Positions 7,709-18,111 of a stretch of DNA of 64,000 nt are shown here, piece after piece. The notes beneath the pieces were generated by a model. It did no database searches, was not told where the DNA came from, and worked only from the letters and a program-made list of their open reading frames with translations. The stretch covers positions 248,001 through 312,000 of the forward strand of contig CAWADL010000023.1 of the NCBI GenBank assembly GCA_963780825.1, given 5' to 3'. Within the stretch, counting starts at the first letter, position 1, and each line of letters opens with the position of its first letter. The translations under genes were made by a program, and so were the position numbers. Source of the stretch: Roseiarcus sp963780825 (GTDB taxonomy: Bacteria > Pseudomonadota > Alphaproteobacteria > Rhizobiales > Beijerinckiaceae).

Positions 7709-9686
7709 GCTTCGCCGTCGGCCCCGGGGCCGACGCGCTGGCGCCCGGCGCCTGGCCCATCAGCCCGTCGATCCGCTCGCGCTCCTTCTTGAACAGCCCC
7801 AGCATCTTGCCGTCGAACTCGCGCGTGCGCGCCAGCTTGATCGCCATCGGATCAACGAAGTTGCCGTTGATGATCACCTCGTAGTGCAGGTGCGGCCCGG
7901 TCGCGAGCCCGGTCTGGCCGAGATAGCCGACGACCTGCCCCTGGGTCACCCGGACGCCCTCGGTTATCCCACGGCCAAACCCGGACATATGATTGTACGT
8001 CGTCACATAGCCGTTGGCGTGCTGGATTTCGACGCGTCGGCCATAGCCGGAATCCCAGCCCGCTTTGATGATCATGCCATTGCCGGCGGCGAGGATCGGC
8101 GTGCCAATTGGCGCCGCCCAGTCGATGCCGGTGTGCATGCGCGCGAAATGCAGAATCGGGTGATAGCGCATGCCGAAGCCCGAGGTCATCTCACCATCGG
8201 CGATTGGCTTTCGGATCAGGAATTTGCGGGTCGATCGGCCGTTCTCGTCATAGAAATCGACGAGATTGTCGTCGGGCGTTTGGAACCGATAGTAGCGGTA
8301 GGACTGATCGCGCACGGTCATCGTCGCATAGAGCAGGGTGCTATGCGCGTCGGGTTCGTCGCCCTCGGCGAGGAAGGCCGTCATCGAATCGCCGGGCTGC
8401 ACGGACCGCTGGAAATCGACGTCGTTGACGAAAGCGTGGACGAACTCCTCGATCGCCGGCTTTGGCAGCCCTTGCTTCAGCGACGTCTGATAGAGGCTTT
8501 CGTAGAGGCTGAGGCCGCCTTCGGTGTCGCTGGGGCCACGCCTGACGGTCGCGGTTGTGGGCTTCGAGACGTCGACGTATTGCCCGTCGTCCTTCACCGC
8601 GACGGCCGAGCGCAATTGGTCGTCGCTGTAGATTTCGACCCGCGCGATGCGGCGGCCGAGATCCGGGTCGTCGCTATCGGCGAACTGAAGGATCACCTTC
8701 TGCCCATCCGCCGCCGGCGATTCGCCGCGCTTGACCGAGAACGCCGCCAGGATCGCGGCGGCGACTTCGGGCGAGGCGCCGTTATCGCGCAACATCTGGT
8801 CGAACGGCTGCCCGTGTTTCGGTCGAATCAGCCGCTCGCCGGCGTTTTCGCCTCCCGGCTCGACGCTGCGAGGCACGTTGGTGACGTTCTCCGCCACCAG
8901 CCGCACGCCGAGCGAGGGGAATACGCCCGGCGTGAGATCGCCGGTGGGCGCATAAGAAAGCGCGCCGAGCGGATCGATGCCGGTGCCGGAGGTGCGCATC
9001 AGCAAAAGCTGCGGCGCCAGCCCGAAACGACGTTCGCCGGCGGCTTCGCTGCGTACGAATTCGCCGACCTGCGCGGAGGCCTGCCCAAGCGTCAATTCGC
9101 CGCTGACGGCGGCGATATCGGCGGCGGCGAGGTTTTGGCTGGTGAAGGCGACTTCGGTGTCGTCCTGAGGCGGCGGTTGGTCGGGCGGCGGCTCGCTCTT
9201 TCCGGCATGATCGCCGACGGTTTTCAACGGATCGAACGGCGGCACGGCGGCGGCGAAGCTGGTGGCCGTCGTCGTCAAGGTCGTGGAGAGCATCGTGTAG
9301 GCGCGGGCCTTGATGACTTCCTTGTCGCCGATTTTGACCGGCGTCGTGACGGAAAAGCTTTGCTTGGCGGCAACGATGTCGACGGGCCGAACCAGGCGGT
9401 CGCCCTTGCCTGTGTTGACGCGTGCAGCCTCCGCGTCCGCGCTGCGCGCCGGGGTCGCGTATTCAGGCTTCGAGGCGAAGTAGGATTGCCGATCGAGGTC
9501 CAGATAAAGCGCGGAGCCAATCAGCGCGAGGCCAAACAGACCAGAGAGGCTGACCCCGGCCACCCATCGCCAAGGCGTCCGCGCCGCGTCGTCCTCATCG
9601 CCGCCGCCGAGTTGGATCGCCGGCTCGTGGCCGAGATCGACCCGGAGCCGATCGCCGCGCCGCAGCGCCGCCGCTCCCGAAATCAT
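7701..9686 (-). CDS. M23-family peptidoglycan endopeptidase, membrane-anchored
   Basis: Intact 661-residue LytM/MepM-type metallopeptidase. An N-terminal cytoplasmic stretch is followed by one transmembrane helix (WVAGVSLSGLFGLALIGSAL, about 42-61), a proline-rich linker, a LysM-like/OapA-like middle region, and a C-terminal M23 domain. The zinc ligands are in GMRYHP and HTGID (H about 518) and in HLHYEV (599-601). Such enzymes cut peptide crosslinks in the cell wall during growth and division. The gene is monocistronic and convergent with gluQ. The AT-richer DNA upstream at 9687-9850 also carries the rRNA promoter in the opposite direction. Confidence 0.92.
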   Translation of the reverse strand: MISGAAALRRGDRLRVDLGHEPAIQLGGGDEDDAARTPWRWVAGVSLSGLFGLALIGSALYLDLDRQSYFASKPEYATPARSADAEAARVNTGKGDRLVRPVDIVAAKQSFSVTTPVKIGDKEVIKARAYTMLSTTLTTTATSFAAAVPPFDPLKTVGDHAGKSEPPPDQPPPQDDTEVAFTSQNLAAADIAAVSGELTLGQASAQVGEFVRSEAAGERRFGLAPQLLLMRTSGTGIDPLGALSYAPTGDLTPGVFPSLGVRLVAENVTNVPRSVEPGGENAGERLIRPKHGQPFDQMLRDNGASPEVAAAILAAFSVKRGESPAADGQKVILQFADSDDPDLGRRIARVEIYSDDQLRSAVAVKDDGQYVDVSKPTTATVRRGPSDTEGGLSLYESLYQTSLKQGLPKPAIEEFVHAFVNDVDFQRSVQPGDSMTAFLAEGDEPDAHSTLLYATMTVRDQSYRYYRFQTPDDNLVDFYDENGRSTRKFLIRKPIADGEMTSGFGMRYHPILHFARMHTGIDWAAPIGTPILAAGNGMIIKAGWDSGYGRRVEIQHANGYVTTYNHMSGFGRGITEGVRVTQGQVVGYLGQTGLATGPHLHYEVIINGNFVDPMAIKLARTREFDGKMLGLFKKERERIDGLMGQAPGASASAPGPTAKLN

Positions 9687-9852
9687 ATCCGCGCCCCGTA
9701 TGCGACCATCAAATCAGTCTCGCTTGGGAGTCCTCGTAGCCGGATGGCTGCGAAACTCCAAATCTCCGCGCTCAAATCGACAGCAAGCGCGGCCTTTTCG
9801 CGGCGCCGAAATGTTCGCAGCGGCGGCGACGCAAAAAGTTCGCAAAAACCAT

Positions 9853-9881
9853 TTGACACCGCCGGCCGACGCGCCTAATAC
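9853..9881 (+). promoter_or_regulatory. Strong sigma70-type promoter of the rRNA operon
   Basis: TTGACA at 9853-9858 and TAATAC at 9876-9881 are separated by exactly 17 bases. This is a near-consensus housekeeping promoter, about 550 bases upstream of the mature 16S start, which is the usual distance for an rrn leader. No other element of similar quality is seen before 16S. Confidence 0.75.
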
Positions 9882-10438
9882 CCGCGCCTCGCCGACGGTG
9901 ACGCCGCTGGTTAGCGCGTTTGGTTGGTTATGACCTTTATTCGATGTCTTGATCTCCCTTTCTGAGAGGAGGGGGCGGGAAGGTGTCGGCCGTTTTTGCT
10001 TTCTGGTGACAGAGGGCAGGGGTGAAGGGTCTGAGATTGGGTTCGGACTGTTTGGCTGAGCGCGTGGCGCTGAGGCGGGGCGGGTTGGACCTGGGGGTTT
10101 TGGCCCTCGAAAGCTGTTTGACAATTTCATCGGAAGAAAGAGAGACGTGGACGGCGGCGTCCTTGCGGGGTTCTCAGGCAACTGGGGACCCGGAAGAGAC
10201 AAGCTGACGGTCACGTTTCAAACAACCATTCCGGTTGGAGCTGATCTTGTTCAACGTCGTGAGACGGTGGGCGAGGCGGCGCTTCAGCTAGGAAGTGTTT
10301 GGAACTCGTCAAATGGGGTCTTAGGACCCCGACATAGGTCGAGGGATTTCCTGCAAAGGGAGCCTCTTGAGCCAGTTGACCGGTCAGTGATCAGATCTCA
10401 TGGGGTTTAGTTTCTTTAGGGAAGCGAAAACTCCTTCA
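9882..10438 (+). other. rRNA operon leader, no protein gene
   Basis: Transcribed leader between the promoter and 16S. It includes GTTTGACAATTTCATCGGAA at about 10118, followed by AGAAAGAGAGACGTGGACGG, a leader motif typical of Rhizobiales rrn operons. A GGTCTTAGGACCC palindrome lies at 10316. No convincing open reading frame is present. Confidence 0.6.
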
Positions 10439-11920
<1,482 letters not shown>

Positions 11921-11923
11921 GGA

Positions 11924-11958
11924 TCGGAAGACAGAGGACAGAAGACGGAGAACGGAAA
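11924..11958 (+). repeat. Heptad-repeat arm after 16S
   Basis: Tandem degenerate 7-mers of the form RGANNAC (GGAAGAC AGAGGAC AGAAGAC GGAGAAC GGA), starting 5 bases after the 16S 3' end. It is the purine-rich orientation found on the 3' side of each stable RNA in this operon. Confidence 0.8.
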
Positions 11959-12071
11959 GCGCGAGCTTTGCGTTCGTTGATGTCGCTATGTCCTGTCCTC
12001 CCTTCAAGAAATCAGCGGTCTCAGGTCAGAGACCGCATATGCGGGACCCGCCGTCTTCGTCTCTCTTTCTG

Positions 12072-12140
12072 TCGGAATACGGACGACGGAGTACGGAAGA
12101 CGGATATCTGTTTTCTGTGTCTCCGTCCTCTGTTCTCCGA
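12072..12140 (+). repeat. Heptad-repeat hairpin before tRNA-Ile
   Basis: Purine-type 7-mers (GGAATAC GGACGAC GGAGTAC GGAAGAC) run into the complementary pyrimidine-type 7-mers (GTTTTCT GTGTCTC CGTCCTC TGTTCTC), giving an imperfect stem of about 33 bp that ends 3 bases before the tRNA. Confidence 0.8.
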
Positions 12141-12143
12141 CAC

Positions 12144-12220
12144 GGGCTTGTAGCTCAGTTGGTTAGAGCGCGCGCTTGATAAGCGTGAGGTCGGAGGTTC
12201 AAGTCCTCCCAGGCCCACCA
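12144..12220 (+). tRNA. tRNA-Ile (GAT)
   Basis: 77 bases including an encoded CCA. The acceptor stem GGGCTTG pairs with CAGGCCC. The anticodon GAT is at 12178-12180, and the T-loop reads GGTTCAAGTCC. This is the standard first spacer tRNA of proteobacterial rrn operons. Confidence 0.97.
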
Positions 12221-12223
12221 GGT

Positions 12224-12288
12224 TCGGAAGACGGAAACAGATGACGGAATACGGATGGTTGTTCCGTTTTCTGTATTCCGTTCTCCGA
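12224..12288 (+). repeat. Heptad-repeat hairpin between tRNA-Ile and tRNA-Ala
   Basis: Fills nearly the whole inter-tRNA spacer. Left arm 7-mers (GGAAGAC GGAAACAG ATGACGGAATACGG) face a right arm (CCGTTTTCTGTATTCCGTTC), leaving 3 and 1 bases to the two tRNAs. Confidence 0.8.
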
Positions 12289-12289
12289 C

Positions 12290-12365
12290 GGGGCTATAGC
12301 TCAGTTGGGAGAGCGCGTGCTTTGCAAGCATGAGGCCGTCGGTTCGATCCCGTCCAGCTCCACCA
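12290..12365 (+). tRNA. tRNA-Ala (TGC)
   Basis: 76 bases including CCA. The acceptor GGGGCTA pairs with CAGCTCC (ending TAGCTCC-like), and the anticodon TGC is at 12323-12325 within CTTTGCAAG. This is the second spacer tRNA of the rrn operon. Confidence 0.96.
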
Positions 12366-12368
12366 GTT

Positions 12369-12553
12369 TCGGAGGACAGAAGACGGAGTACGGAAGACGG
12401 AAAAGCGGCTCTGACGTTCCGATGAAATATAGAGTTTGAAGATCGTGGTTTTCGCGCGAGGGCTGTATGGCTCAGCGTGAGGCGCGGTCTTCGAGAGAGA
12501 CGGTCGCGGGACCGAGAACTATCCGTTCTCTGTTTTCCGTTCTCCGTCTTCTG
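12369..12553 (+). repeat. Heptad arms enclosing a 120-base spacer segment
   Basis: A purine-type arm at 12369-12404 and a complementary pyrimidine-type arm at 12523-12553 bracket a non-repetitive segment of the 16S-23S spacer (12405-12522). The transcript would form a stem of about 30 bp with a large loop. Confidence 0.7.
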
Positions 12554-12591
12554 ACAACTTGACATCGTAAAGAGGAAGCGCATCCGGTAGT

Positions 12592-12669
12592 TCGGACTAC
12601 GGAACACGGAACGCGGAAAACGGAAGGGCAAGCCTTTCTGTATTCCGCATTCTGTATTCTGTTTTCCGA
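12592..12669 (+). repeat. Heptad-repeat hairpin in 16S-23S spacer
   Basis: Left arm GGACTAC GGAACAC GGAACGC GGAAAAC GGAAGG and right arm CCTTTCTGTATTCCGCATTC TGTATTCTGTTTTCC are complementary apart from scattered mismatches, around a GCAAG loop. Confidence 0.78.
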
Positions 12670-12743
12670 CAAGCATACCAGTCGTGATCTGAGCCTGACC
12701 GCAAAGATCCCGGATGTGTTTGAAGCAAAACTGGTCTTTTCTG

Positions 12744-12821
12744 GTCAGAAAACAGATGACGGAAAACGGAAGACGGAAGTGATAAGCTTCTGTTTTTGGT
12801 ATTCTGCATCAGGTTTTCTGA
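12744..12821 (+). repeat. Heptad-repeat hairpin in 16S-23S spacer, second
   Basis: Left arm TCAGAAAACAGATGACGGAA AACGGAAGACGGAAG and right arm CTTCTGTTTTTGGTATTCTG CATCAGGTTTTCTGA form another imperfect stem just upstream of the 23S 5' arm. Confidence 0.75.
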
Positions 12822-12836
12822 TCTTATTCGGATCAG

Positions 12837-12914
12837 ACGATAGATGACGAACGACGGTTGGCGGAAGATCAATTCTTCCGTCTTCTGTTTTCCGTCCTCC
12901 GTTTTCTGATTCCG
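12837..12914 (+). repeat. 5' arm of the extended 23S processing stem
   Basis: The segment 12872-12927 (CTTCCGTCTTCTGTTTTCCG through TTCTGATTCCGAGCAACAAT) is nearly the reverse complement of 16254-16300 after the 23S 3' end. Besides this long-range pairing, a local purine-type arm (GATGACGAACGACGG) is present at its start. Confidence 0.8.
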
Positions 12915-13050
12915 AGCAACAATCAAGTGCCTAAAGGGTATCCGGCGGATGCCTTGGCGCTGAGAGGCGATGAAGGACGTGGTACGCTGCGATAAGTTTC
13001 GGGGAGCTGCGAACAGGCTTTGATCCGGAAATTTCCGAATGGGGAAACCC

Positions 13051-13133
13051 AATTCCAGTGATCAGTTATCAGTGGACAGTGAACGGAGGAAACTCCGGGC
13101 GCTGATCATTGGTAACTGGTTGCTTTTGGAATT
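13051..13133 (+). other. 23S intervening sequence, helix 9
   Basis: Replaces the short helix-9 loop after GGGGAAACCC, at E. coli position about 130. The ends AATTCCA and TGGAATT pair, and the inner part contains 7-mers of another sequence (GATCAGT TATCAGT GGACAGT) that pair with ATCATTGGTAACTGG. A helix-9 insertion that fragments 23S is a known trait of many Alphaproteobacteria. Confidence 0.8.
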
Positions 13134-13524
13134 ACTTATTTCCTGAATCCATAGGGGAATAAGAGCGAACCCGGGGAACTGAAACATCTAAGTACCCGGA
13201 GGAAAGGACATCAACGAGACTCCGTTAGTAGTGGCGAGCGAACGCGGATCAGGCCAATGCTCATGCAAGTTTTTATCAGAACCGATTGGAAAGTCGGGCC
13301 GTAGCGGGTGACAGCCCCGTATGAAGCGAAGCTTGCGAGAGATTCGAGTAGGGCGGGACACGTGAAATCCTGCCTGAACACGGGGGGACCACCCTCCAAG
13401 CCTAAGTACTCCTCAGCGACCGATAGCGAACTAGTACCGTGAGGGAAAGGTGAAAAGCACCCCGACGAGGGGAGTGAAACAGCACCTGAAACCGGATACC
13501 TACAAACAGTGGGAGCCCGCTCAC

Positions 13525-13608
13525 CTTAGTCGGAATACAGAATACGGAGAACAGAACACGGATGGCTACATCCGTTCTCCGTATTCCGTTTTCAGTATTC
13601 CGTTTAAG
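13525..13608 (+). other. 23S intervening sequence, helix 25, heptad hairpin
   Basis: Inserted between CCCGCTCACC and GGCGAGCGGG at the tip of helix 25 (E. coli about 545), a known IVS site. The insert is almost entirely a heptad hairpin: CGGAATACAGAATACGGAGA... faces ...CCGTATTCCGTTTTCAGTAT. Confidence 0.82.
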
Positions 13609-13685
13609 GCGAGCGGGTGACCGCGTACCTTTTGTATTATGGGTCAGCGACTTAAAGTAACGAGCAAGCTTAAGCCGATAGGCGA

Positions 13686-13718
<33 letters not shown>

Positions 13719-14114
13719 CAGTTCGTTGCTTTAGACCCGAAACCGAGTGATCTAGTTATGAGCAGGTTGAAGGTAGGGTAACACCTACTGGAGGACCGAA
13801 CCGGTGTCTGTTGAAAAAGACTCGGATGACTTGTGATTAGGGGTGAAAGGCCAACCAAACTCGGAAATAGCTGGTTCTCCGCGAAATATATTTAGGTATA
13901 GCCTCGAGATGAGGCTCCAGGGGGTAGAGCACTGGATGGACTAGGGGGGCTAAAACCCTACCAAATCTAACCAAACTCCGAATACCTGGAAGTCATTCTC
14001 GGGAGCCACACAGTGGGTGCTAACGTCCATTGTGGAGAGGGAAACAACCCAGACCAACAGCTAAGGCCCCCAATTCGTGGCTAAGTGGGAAAGGATGTGG
14101 AAATCCCAAAACAA

Positions 14115-14145
<31 letters not shown>

Positions 14146-14231
14146 TAAAGAAAGCGTAACAGCTCACTGGTCTAAATAAGGGTTTCTGCGCCGAAGATGT
14201 AACGGGGCTCAAGCCACGAGCCGAAGCTTTG

Positions 14232-14688
14232 GGTGGCGGAGAACAGAATACAGACGACAGAGAACAGATGAGCCAGCCTGACGAGCGGTCGCCGTTTTCG
14301 TTTGAGGATCTTGAGGTCTTCAAGCGGGCGTACCGCGTGTCGTTGGAGGTTCATCGGTCAAGCCTGGAAATGCCGAAGATCGAGCAGCATGCGCTGGCCG
14401 ATCAGATGCGCCGGGCTTCGAAGTCGATATGCGCGAATGTCGCAGAAGGTTTTGGCCGACAGCATCGATCGAAAGCGGAATTCAAACGCTTTCTTTGGAT
14501 GGCGGTCGGATCGTCGGATGAAATGCGGGTTTGGGCGCGCTATGCGCTCGATCTTGGTTACATCGATGAAAAAACCTGGCGAATATGGCGAGACGAATAT
14601 CAGATCATCTCAAAACAGCTGCAGGCCTTGGCCGGCAGGTCGTGAGAATATCTGTATTCCGTCGTCTGTACTCTGTTCTCCGACCACG
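14232..14688 (+). other. 23S intervening sequence, helix 45, protein-coding
   Basis: About 457 bases at the tip of helix 45 (E. coli about 1170), between CCGAAGCTTTGGGT and GGTAGCGGAGCGTTC. The terminal heptad arms 14237-14267 and 14652-14682 are complementary over about 31 bases and would form the RNase III stem. The enclosed segment carries an open reading frame for an S23-type protein. Confidence 0.88.
14268..14645 (+). CDS. 23S rRNA intervening-sequence (S23, four-helix bundle) protein
   Basis: Intact 125-residue protein of the TIGR02436 four-helix-bundle family, encoded on the sense strand within the helix-45 insertion. The hallmark segments are FEDLEVFKRAYRVSLEVHRS at the N-terminus, ADQMRRASKSICANVAEGFG in the middle and FLWMAVGSSDEMRVWARYA. 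Homologues form pentamers and are found both inside 23S genes and at other loci; their function is not established. The ATG at 14268 immediately follows the left heptad arm, and the stop lies 6 bases before the right arm. There is no clear Shine-Dalgarno sequence, and the mRNA would be released from the rRNA precursor by stem cleavage. Confidence 0.92.
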   Translation: MSQPDERSPFSFEDLEVFKRAYRVSLEVHRSSLEMPKIEQHALADQMRRASKSICANVAEGFGRQHRSKAEFKRFLWMAVGSSDEMRVWARYALDLGYIDEKTWRIWRDEYQIISKQLQALAGRS

Positions 14689-15261
14689 GTAGCGGAGCGT
14701 TCCGTAGGCTTATGAAGGGACAGCCGTGAGGCATCCTGGAGGCATCGGAAGTGCGAATGCTGACATGAGTAACGATAAACACTGTGAAAGACAGTGTCGC
14801 CGAAAGTCCAAGGGTTCCTGCGTAAAGTTAATCTTCGCAGGGTTAGCCGGTCCCTAAGGCGAGGCCGAAAGGCGTAGTCGATGGGAATCACGTTAATATT
14901 CGTGAGCCAGGGATGAGTGACGGATGGGATAAGTTGTGAGGGATTACTGGATTTCCCTTGCAGCGAACCTGTTCCAGGAAATAGCTCTCCCATCAGACCG
15001 TACCCGAAACCGACACAGGTGGACAGGTAGAGTATACCAAGGCGCTTGAGAGAATGACGTTGAAGGAACTCGGCAATATTGCCTCCGTAACTTCGGGATA
15101 AGGGGGCCCTCGTCTCACGCAAGTGGGGCGGGGGGGCACAGACCAGGGGGTGGCAACTGTTTAACAAAAACACAGGGCTCTGCGAAATCGTAAGATGACG
15201 TATAGGGTCTGACGCCTGCCCGGTGCCGGAAGGTTAAAAGGAGAGGTGCAAGCCTTGAATT

Positions 15262-15355
<94 letters not shown>

Positions 15356-15425
15356 CTTCCCCGCTGTCTCCAACGTCAGCTCAGTGAAATTGAAGTCCCC
15401 GTGAAGATGCGGGGTACCTGCGGTC

Positions 15426-15460
<35 letters not shown>

Positions 15461-15607
15461 TGCGTTGGCGTTCGTTAAGCCATGTGTAGGATAGGTGGTA
15501 GGCTTTGAAGCTTGGGCGCTAGCTCGAGTGGAGCCATCCTTGAAATACCACCCTTGGCTTGATGGACGTCTAACCGCGACCCCTTATCGGGGCCCGGGAC
15601 AACGCAT

Positions 15608-15638
<31 letters not shown>

Positions 15639-15786
15639 CAAAGAGTAACGGAGGCGCGCAATGGTTGGCTCAGAGCGGTCGGAAATCGCTCGTTGAGTGC
15701 AATGGCATAAGCCAGCCTGACTGCGAGACATACAAGTCGAGCAGAGACGAAAGTCGGTCATAGTGATCCGGTGGTCCCGCGTGGGT

Positions 15787-15834
<48 letters not shown>

Positions 15835-15863
15835 ACTCCCCAAGAGTCCATATCGACGGGAGT

Positions 15864-15959
<96 letters not shown>

Positions 15960-16261
15960 CAAAACGTCGTGAGACAGTTTGGTCCCTATCTGCCGTGGGT
16001 GTTGGAGATTTGAGAGGATTTGCCCCTAGTACGAGAGGACCGGGGTGAACGTACCTCTGGTGGACCTGTTGTGGCGCCAGCCGCAGTGCAGGGTAGCTAT
16101 GTACGGAATGGATAACCGCTGAAGGCATCTAAGCGGGAAACCAGCCTCAAGACCAGATCTCCCTGAAGGGCCGTGGAAGACGACCACGTCGATAGGCCGG
16201 ATGTGTAAGCGCGGCAACGCGTTCAGCTTACCGGTACTAATCGCCCGTTCGGCTTGATTGC

Positions 16262-16322
16262 TGCTCGGAATCAGAAAACGGATGACGGAAAACGGAAGAC
16301 AGAACTCGGAAATCAGAAGCCG
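16262..16322 (+). repeat. 3' arm of the extended 23S processing stem
   Basis: Purine-type 7-mers (GGAATCAGAAAACGGATGAC GGAAAACGGAAGACAG) follow the 23S 3' end and match in reverse complement the 5' flank at 12872-12920, extending the terminal 23S stem by about 45 bp. Confidence 0.82.
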
Positions 16323-16433
16323 GAAACGGTGAACTGATCTCGGATCTCTGTGTTTCTCTTCCGGACCGTTTTCGGATCCAAAAAGACCAGTTTTGCTTCA
16401 AATGGAGACCAGATATCCGAAGTCTTTCGTGAC

Positions 16434-16475
16434 TTCCGTCTTCTGTCCTCCGACTTCTGATAACTGCCTTTCGCC
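16434..16475 (+). repeat. 5' arm flanking 5S rRNA
   Basis: CTTCCGTCTTCTGTCCTCCG ACTTCTGATAACTGCCTTTC lies directly before 5S. Its tail GATAACTGCCTTT is the exact complement of AAAGGCAGTTATC after 5S. Confidence 0.82.
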
Positions 16476-16593
16476 GGCCTGGTGGCTTTTGCGAGGCGAT
16501 AAGACCCGATCCCATCCCGAACTCGGCCGTCAAACGCCTCAGCGCCAATGGTACTTTGTCTCAAGACACGGGAGAGTAGGTCGCCGCCAGGCC
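16476..16593 (+). rRNA. rrf: 5S ribosomal RNA
   Basis: About 118 bases: starts GGCCTGGTGGCTTTTGCGAG, contains CCCATCCCGAACTCGGCCGT and GGGAGAGTAGGTCGCCGCCA, and ends CAGGCCC pairing with the 5' end. It matches the alphaproteobacterial 5S pattern. Confidence 0.96.
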
Positions 16594-16650
16594 CGCTAAA
16601 GGCAGTTATCAGAATACGGAAAACAGAATACCGAAGACGGACGCCAGCGG
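16594..16650 (+). repeat. 3' arm flanking 5S rRNA
   Basis: AAAGGCAGTTATCAGAATAC GGAAAACAGAATACCGAAGA CGGA is the complement of the arm upstream of 5S, so 5S is excised from a long stem. Confidence 0.82.
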
Positions 16651-16729
16651 CGTTCGACACCTGTATTCGCCGTCTCCAAACAGCTTCCTCTTTCACACAG
16701 AGCGCCAAAACATGCCGGACACTCCTCGT

Positions 16730-16762
16730 CCGTTCTCTGTTTTCCGTCCTCTGTATTCCGAT
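16730..16762 (+). repeat. Heptad arm before tRNA-fMet
   Basis: Pyrimidine-type 7-mers (CCGTTCTCTGTTTTCCGTCC TCTGTATTCCGA) end 8 bases before the tRNA. They could also pair with the purine arm at 16608-16645. Confidence 0.75.
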
Positions 16763-16770
16763 ACCATCAC

Positions 16771-16847
<77 letters not shown>

Positions 16848-16854
16848 AGTTCAC

Positions 16855-16892
16855 AAAAAAGCCCCCGAGCTTCCCGCTCCGGGGCTTTTTTC
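16855..16892 (+). terminator. Intrinsic terminator of the rRNA operon
   Basis: AAAAAAGCCCCCGAG, a short loop and CTCCGGGGCTTTTTT form an A-tract/GC-stem/T-tract terminator. It is symmetrical and lies 23 bases from the stop of the convergent aminotransferase gene, so it may serve both operons. Confidence 0.9.
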
Positions 16893-16915
16893 GTTTGGCC
16901 CAGTTCGGCCGTTTC

Positions 16916-18110
16916 TCAAACGGTCGCCGCCTCCGCCGCCGAAGTCAGTACGGCCATCGCCGCATCAACTCCGCCGCTCCGGTGCGGAATGCTTGCAAGC
17001 TTCAGCCCCATCTCGACGCCGGCCAGGGCGCCGAGCAACGACAGGTCGTTGAAGTCGCCGAGGTGGCCGATGCGGAAGACTCGGTCTTTCAATCGACCGA
17101 GCCCGTTGCCAAGGCTCATGTCGAAACGCGAGAGGATCAGCGCGCGCAACGCGTCGGCGCCAAAACCCTCCGCGAGCCGCACCGCCGTCAGCGACGAGGA
17201 GTAATCCGCCGGCGCCTGACATTGCAGCTCCACCGCGCCTTCTCAGAGCCCAGACCTCGACGGCGGCGCGGGTCGCGGCGGCGTGGCGGTCGTGACGGGT
17301 GAAGACGTTGGAGAGACCTTCCTCCTCCAGCATCGCGAGCGCCTCCTGCAATCCGCGCAGCAGATTGGTGGCGGGCGTGTAGGGAAAATAGAAGCCCGCG
17401 TTGGCGTCGAGCATCGGCTTCCAGTCCCAGTAGGCGCGCGGCAGTTTTGAGTGTGCGGAGGACTCGATCGCCTTGGCGCTGATCGCGTTGAACGAAAGCC
17501 CGGGCGGCAGCATCAGACCTTTCTGGCTGCCGGCCACGGTCACGTCGACGCCCCAGGCGTCATGCTGATAATCCATCGAGCCGAGCGACGAGATCGTATC
17601 AACCATCAACAACGCAGGATGGTTGACGGCGTCGATAGCGAGCCGAACGCCGGCGATCGGGCTTTTCGCAGCCGTCGACGTTTCGTTGTGAACGACACAG
17701 ACCGCGCGAATGCGATGATCCTTGTCGGCGCTGAGGACATCTCCAATCGCGGCGGGGTCGGCGCCGCGCCGCCAATCCGTCTCGATGATGACGGGTTCGA
17801 GCCCGAGGCGGGTCGCCATCTCACTCCATAGCGTCGCGAACCAACCGGTGCGCGACATGACGATTTTGTCGCCGGGCGAAAGCGTGTTGACGAGCGCCGC
17901 CTCCCACGCGCCGGTGCCTGACGCGGGGAAGATGACGACAGGCTGCGTGGTCTTGAAGACGCGTTTCAGACCGGTAAGCACCGAGCGGCCGAGATCGGCG
18001 AAATCAGGGCCGCGATGATCGATCGTCGGCTCCGAGATCGCGCGCAAGATGCGGCCCGGGACGTTGGTTGGGCCGGGAATTTGCAGGAAATGGCGACCGG
18101 GCGCGCGCAT
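16916..18110 (-). CDS. Serine-glyoxylate/alanine-glyoxylate aminotransferase (one frameshift)
   Basis: Class V PLP aminotransferase of about 395 residues, close in sequence pattern to SgaA, which moves the amino group of serine or alanine to glyoxylate. The N-terminal HFLQIPGPTNVPGRIL, the VVHNETSTAAKSPI motif and the PLP lysine in TVAGSQKGLMLPPG (K197) are all present. The C-terminus ADYSSSLTAVRLAEG and RIGHLGDFNDL is typical. One extra base at about 17238 breaks the frame between VEVWAL and VELQCQAPAD. It begins 1 base after the amidase stop. In this operon a related role such as ureidoglycine-glyoxylate transamination (PucG family) is a possible alternative. Confidence 0.87.
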
Positions 18111-18111
18111 G

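Noticed and set aside
11924..13000. Repeated short units in the rRNA spacer resembling a CRISPR array
   Set aside because: Units are 7 bases, tandem without spacers and occur in both orientations as hairpin arms. There are no cas genes.
16916..18110. Evidence for a full serine cycle and methylotrophy
   Set aside because: An SgaA-type aminotransferase alone is not diagnostic, and no hpr, mtk, mcl or methanol dehydrogenase gene is in the window.
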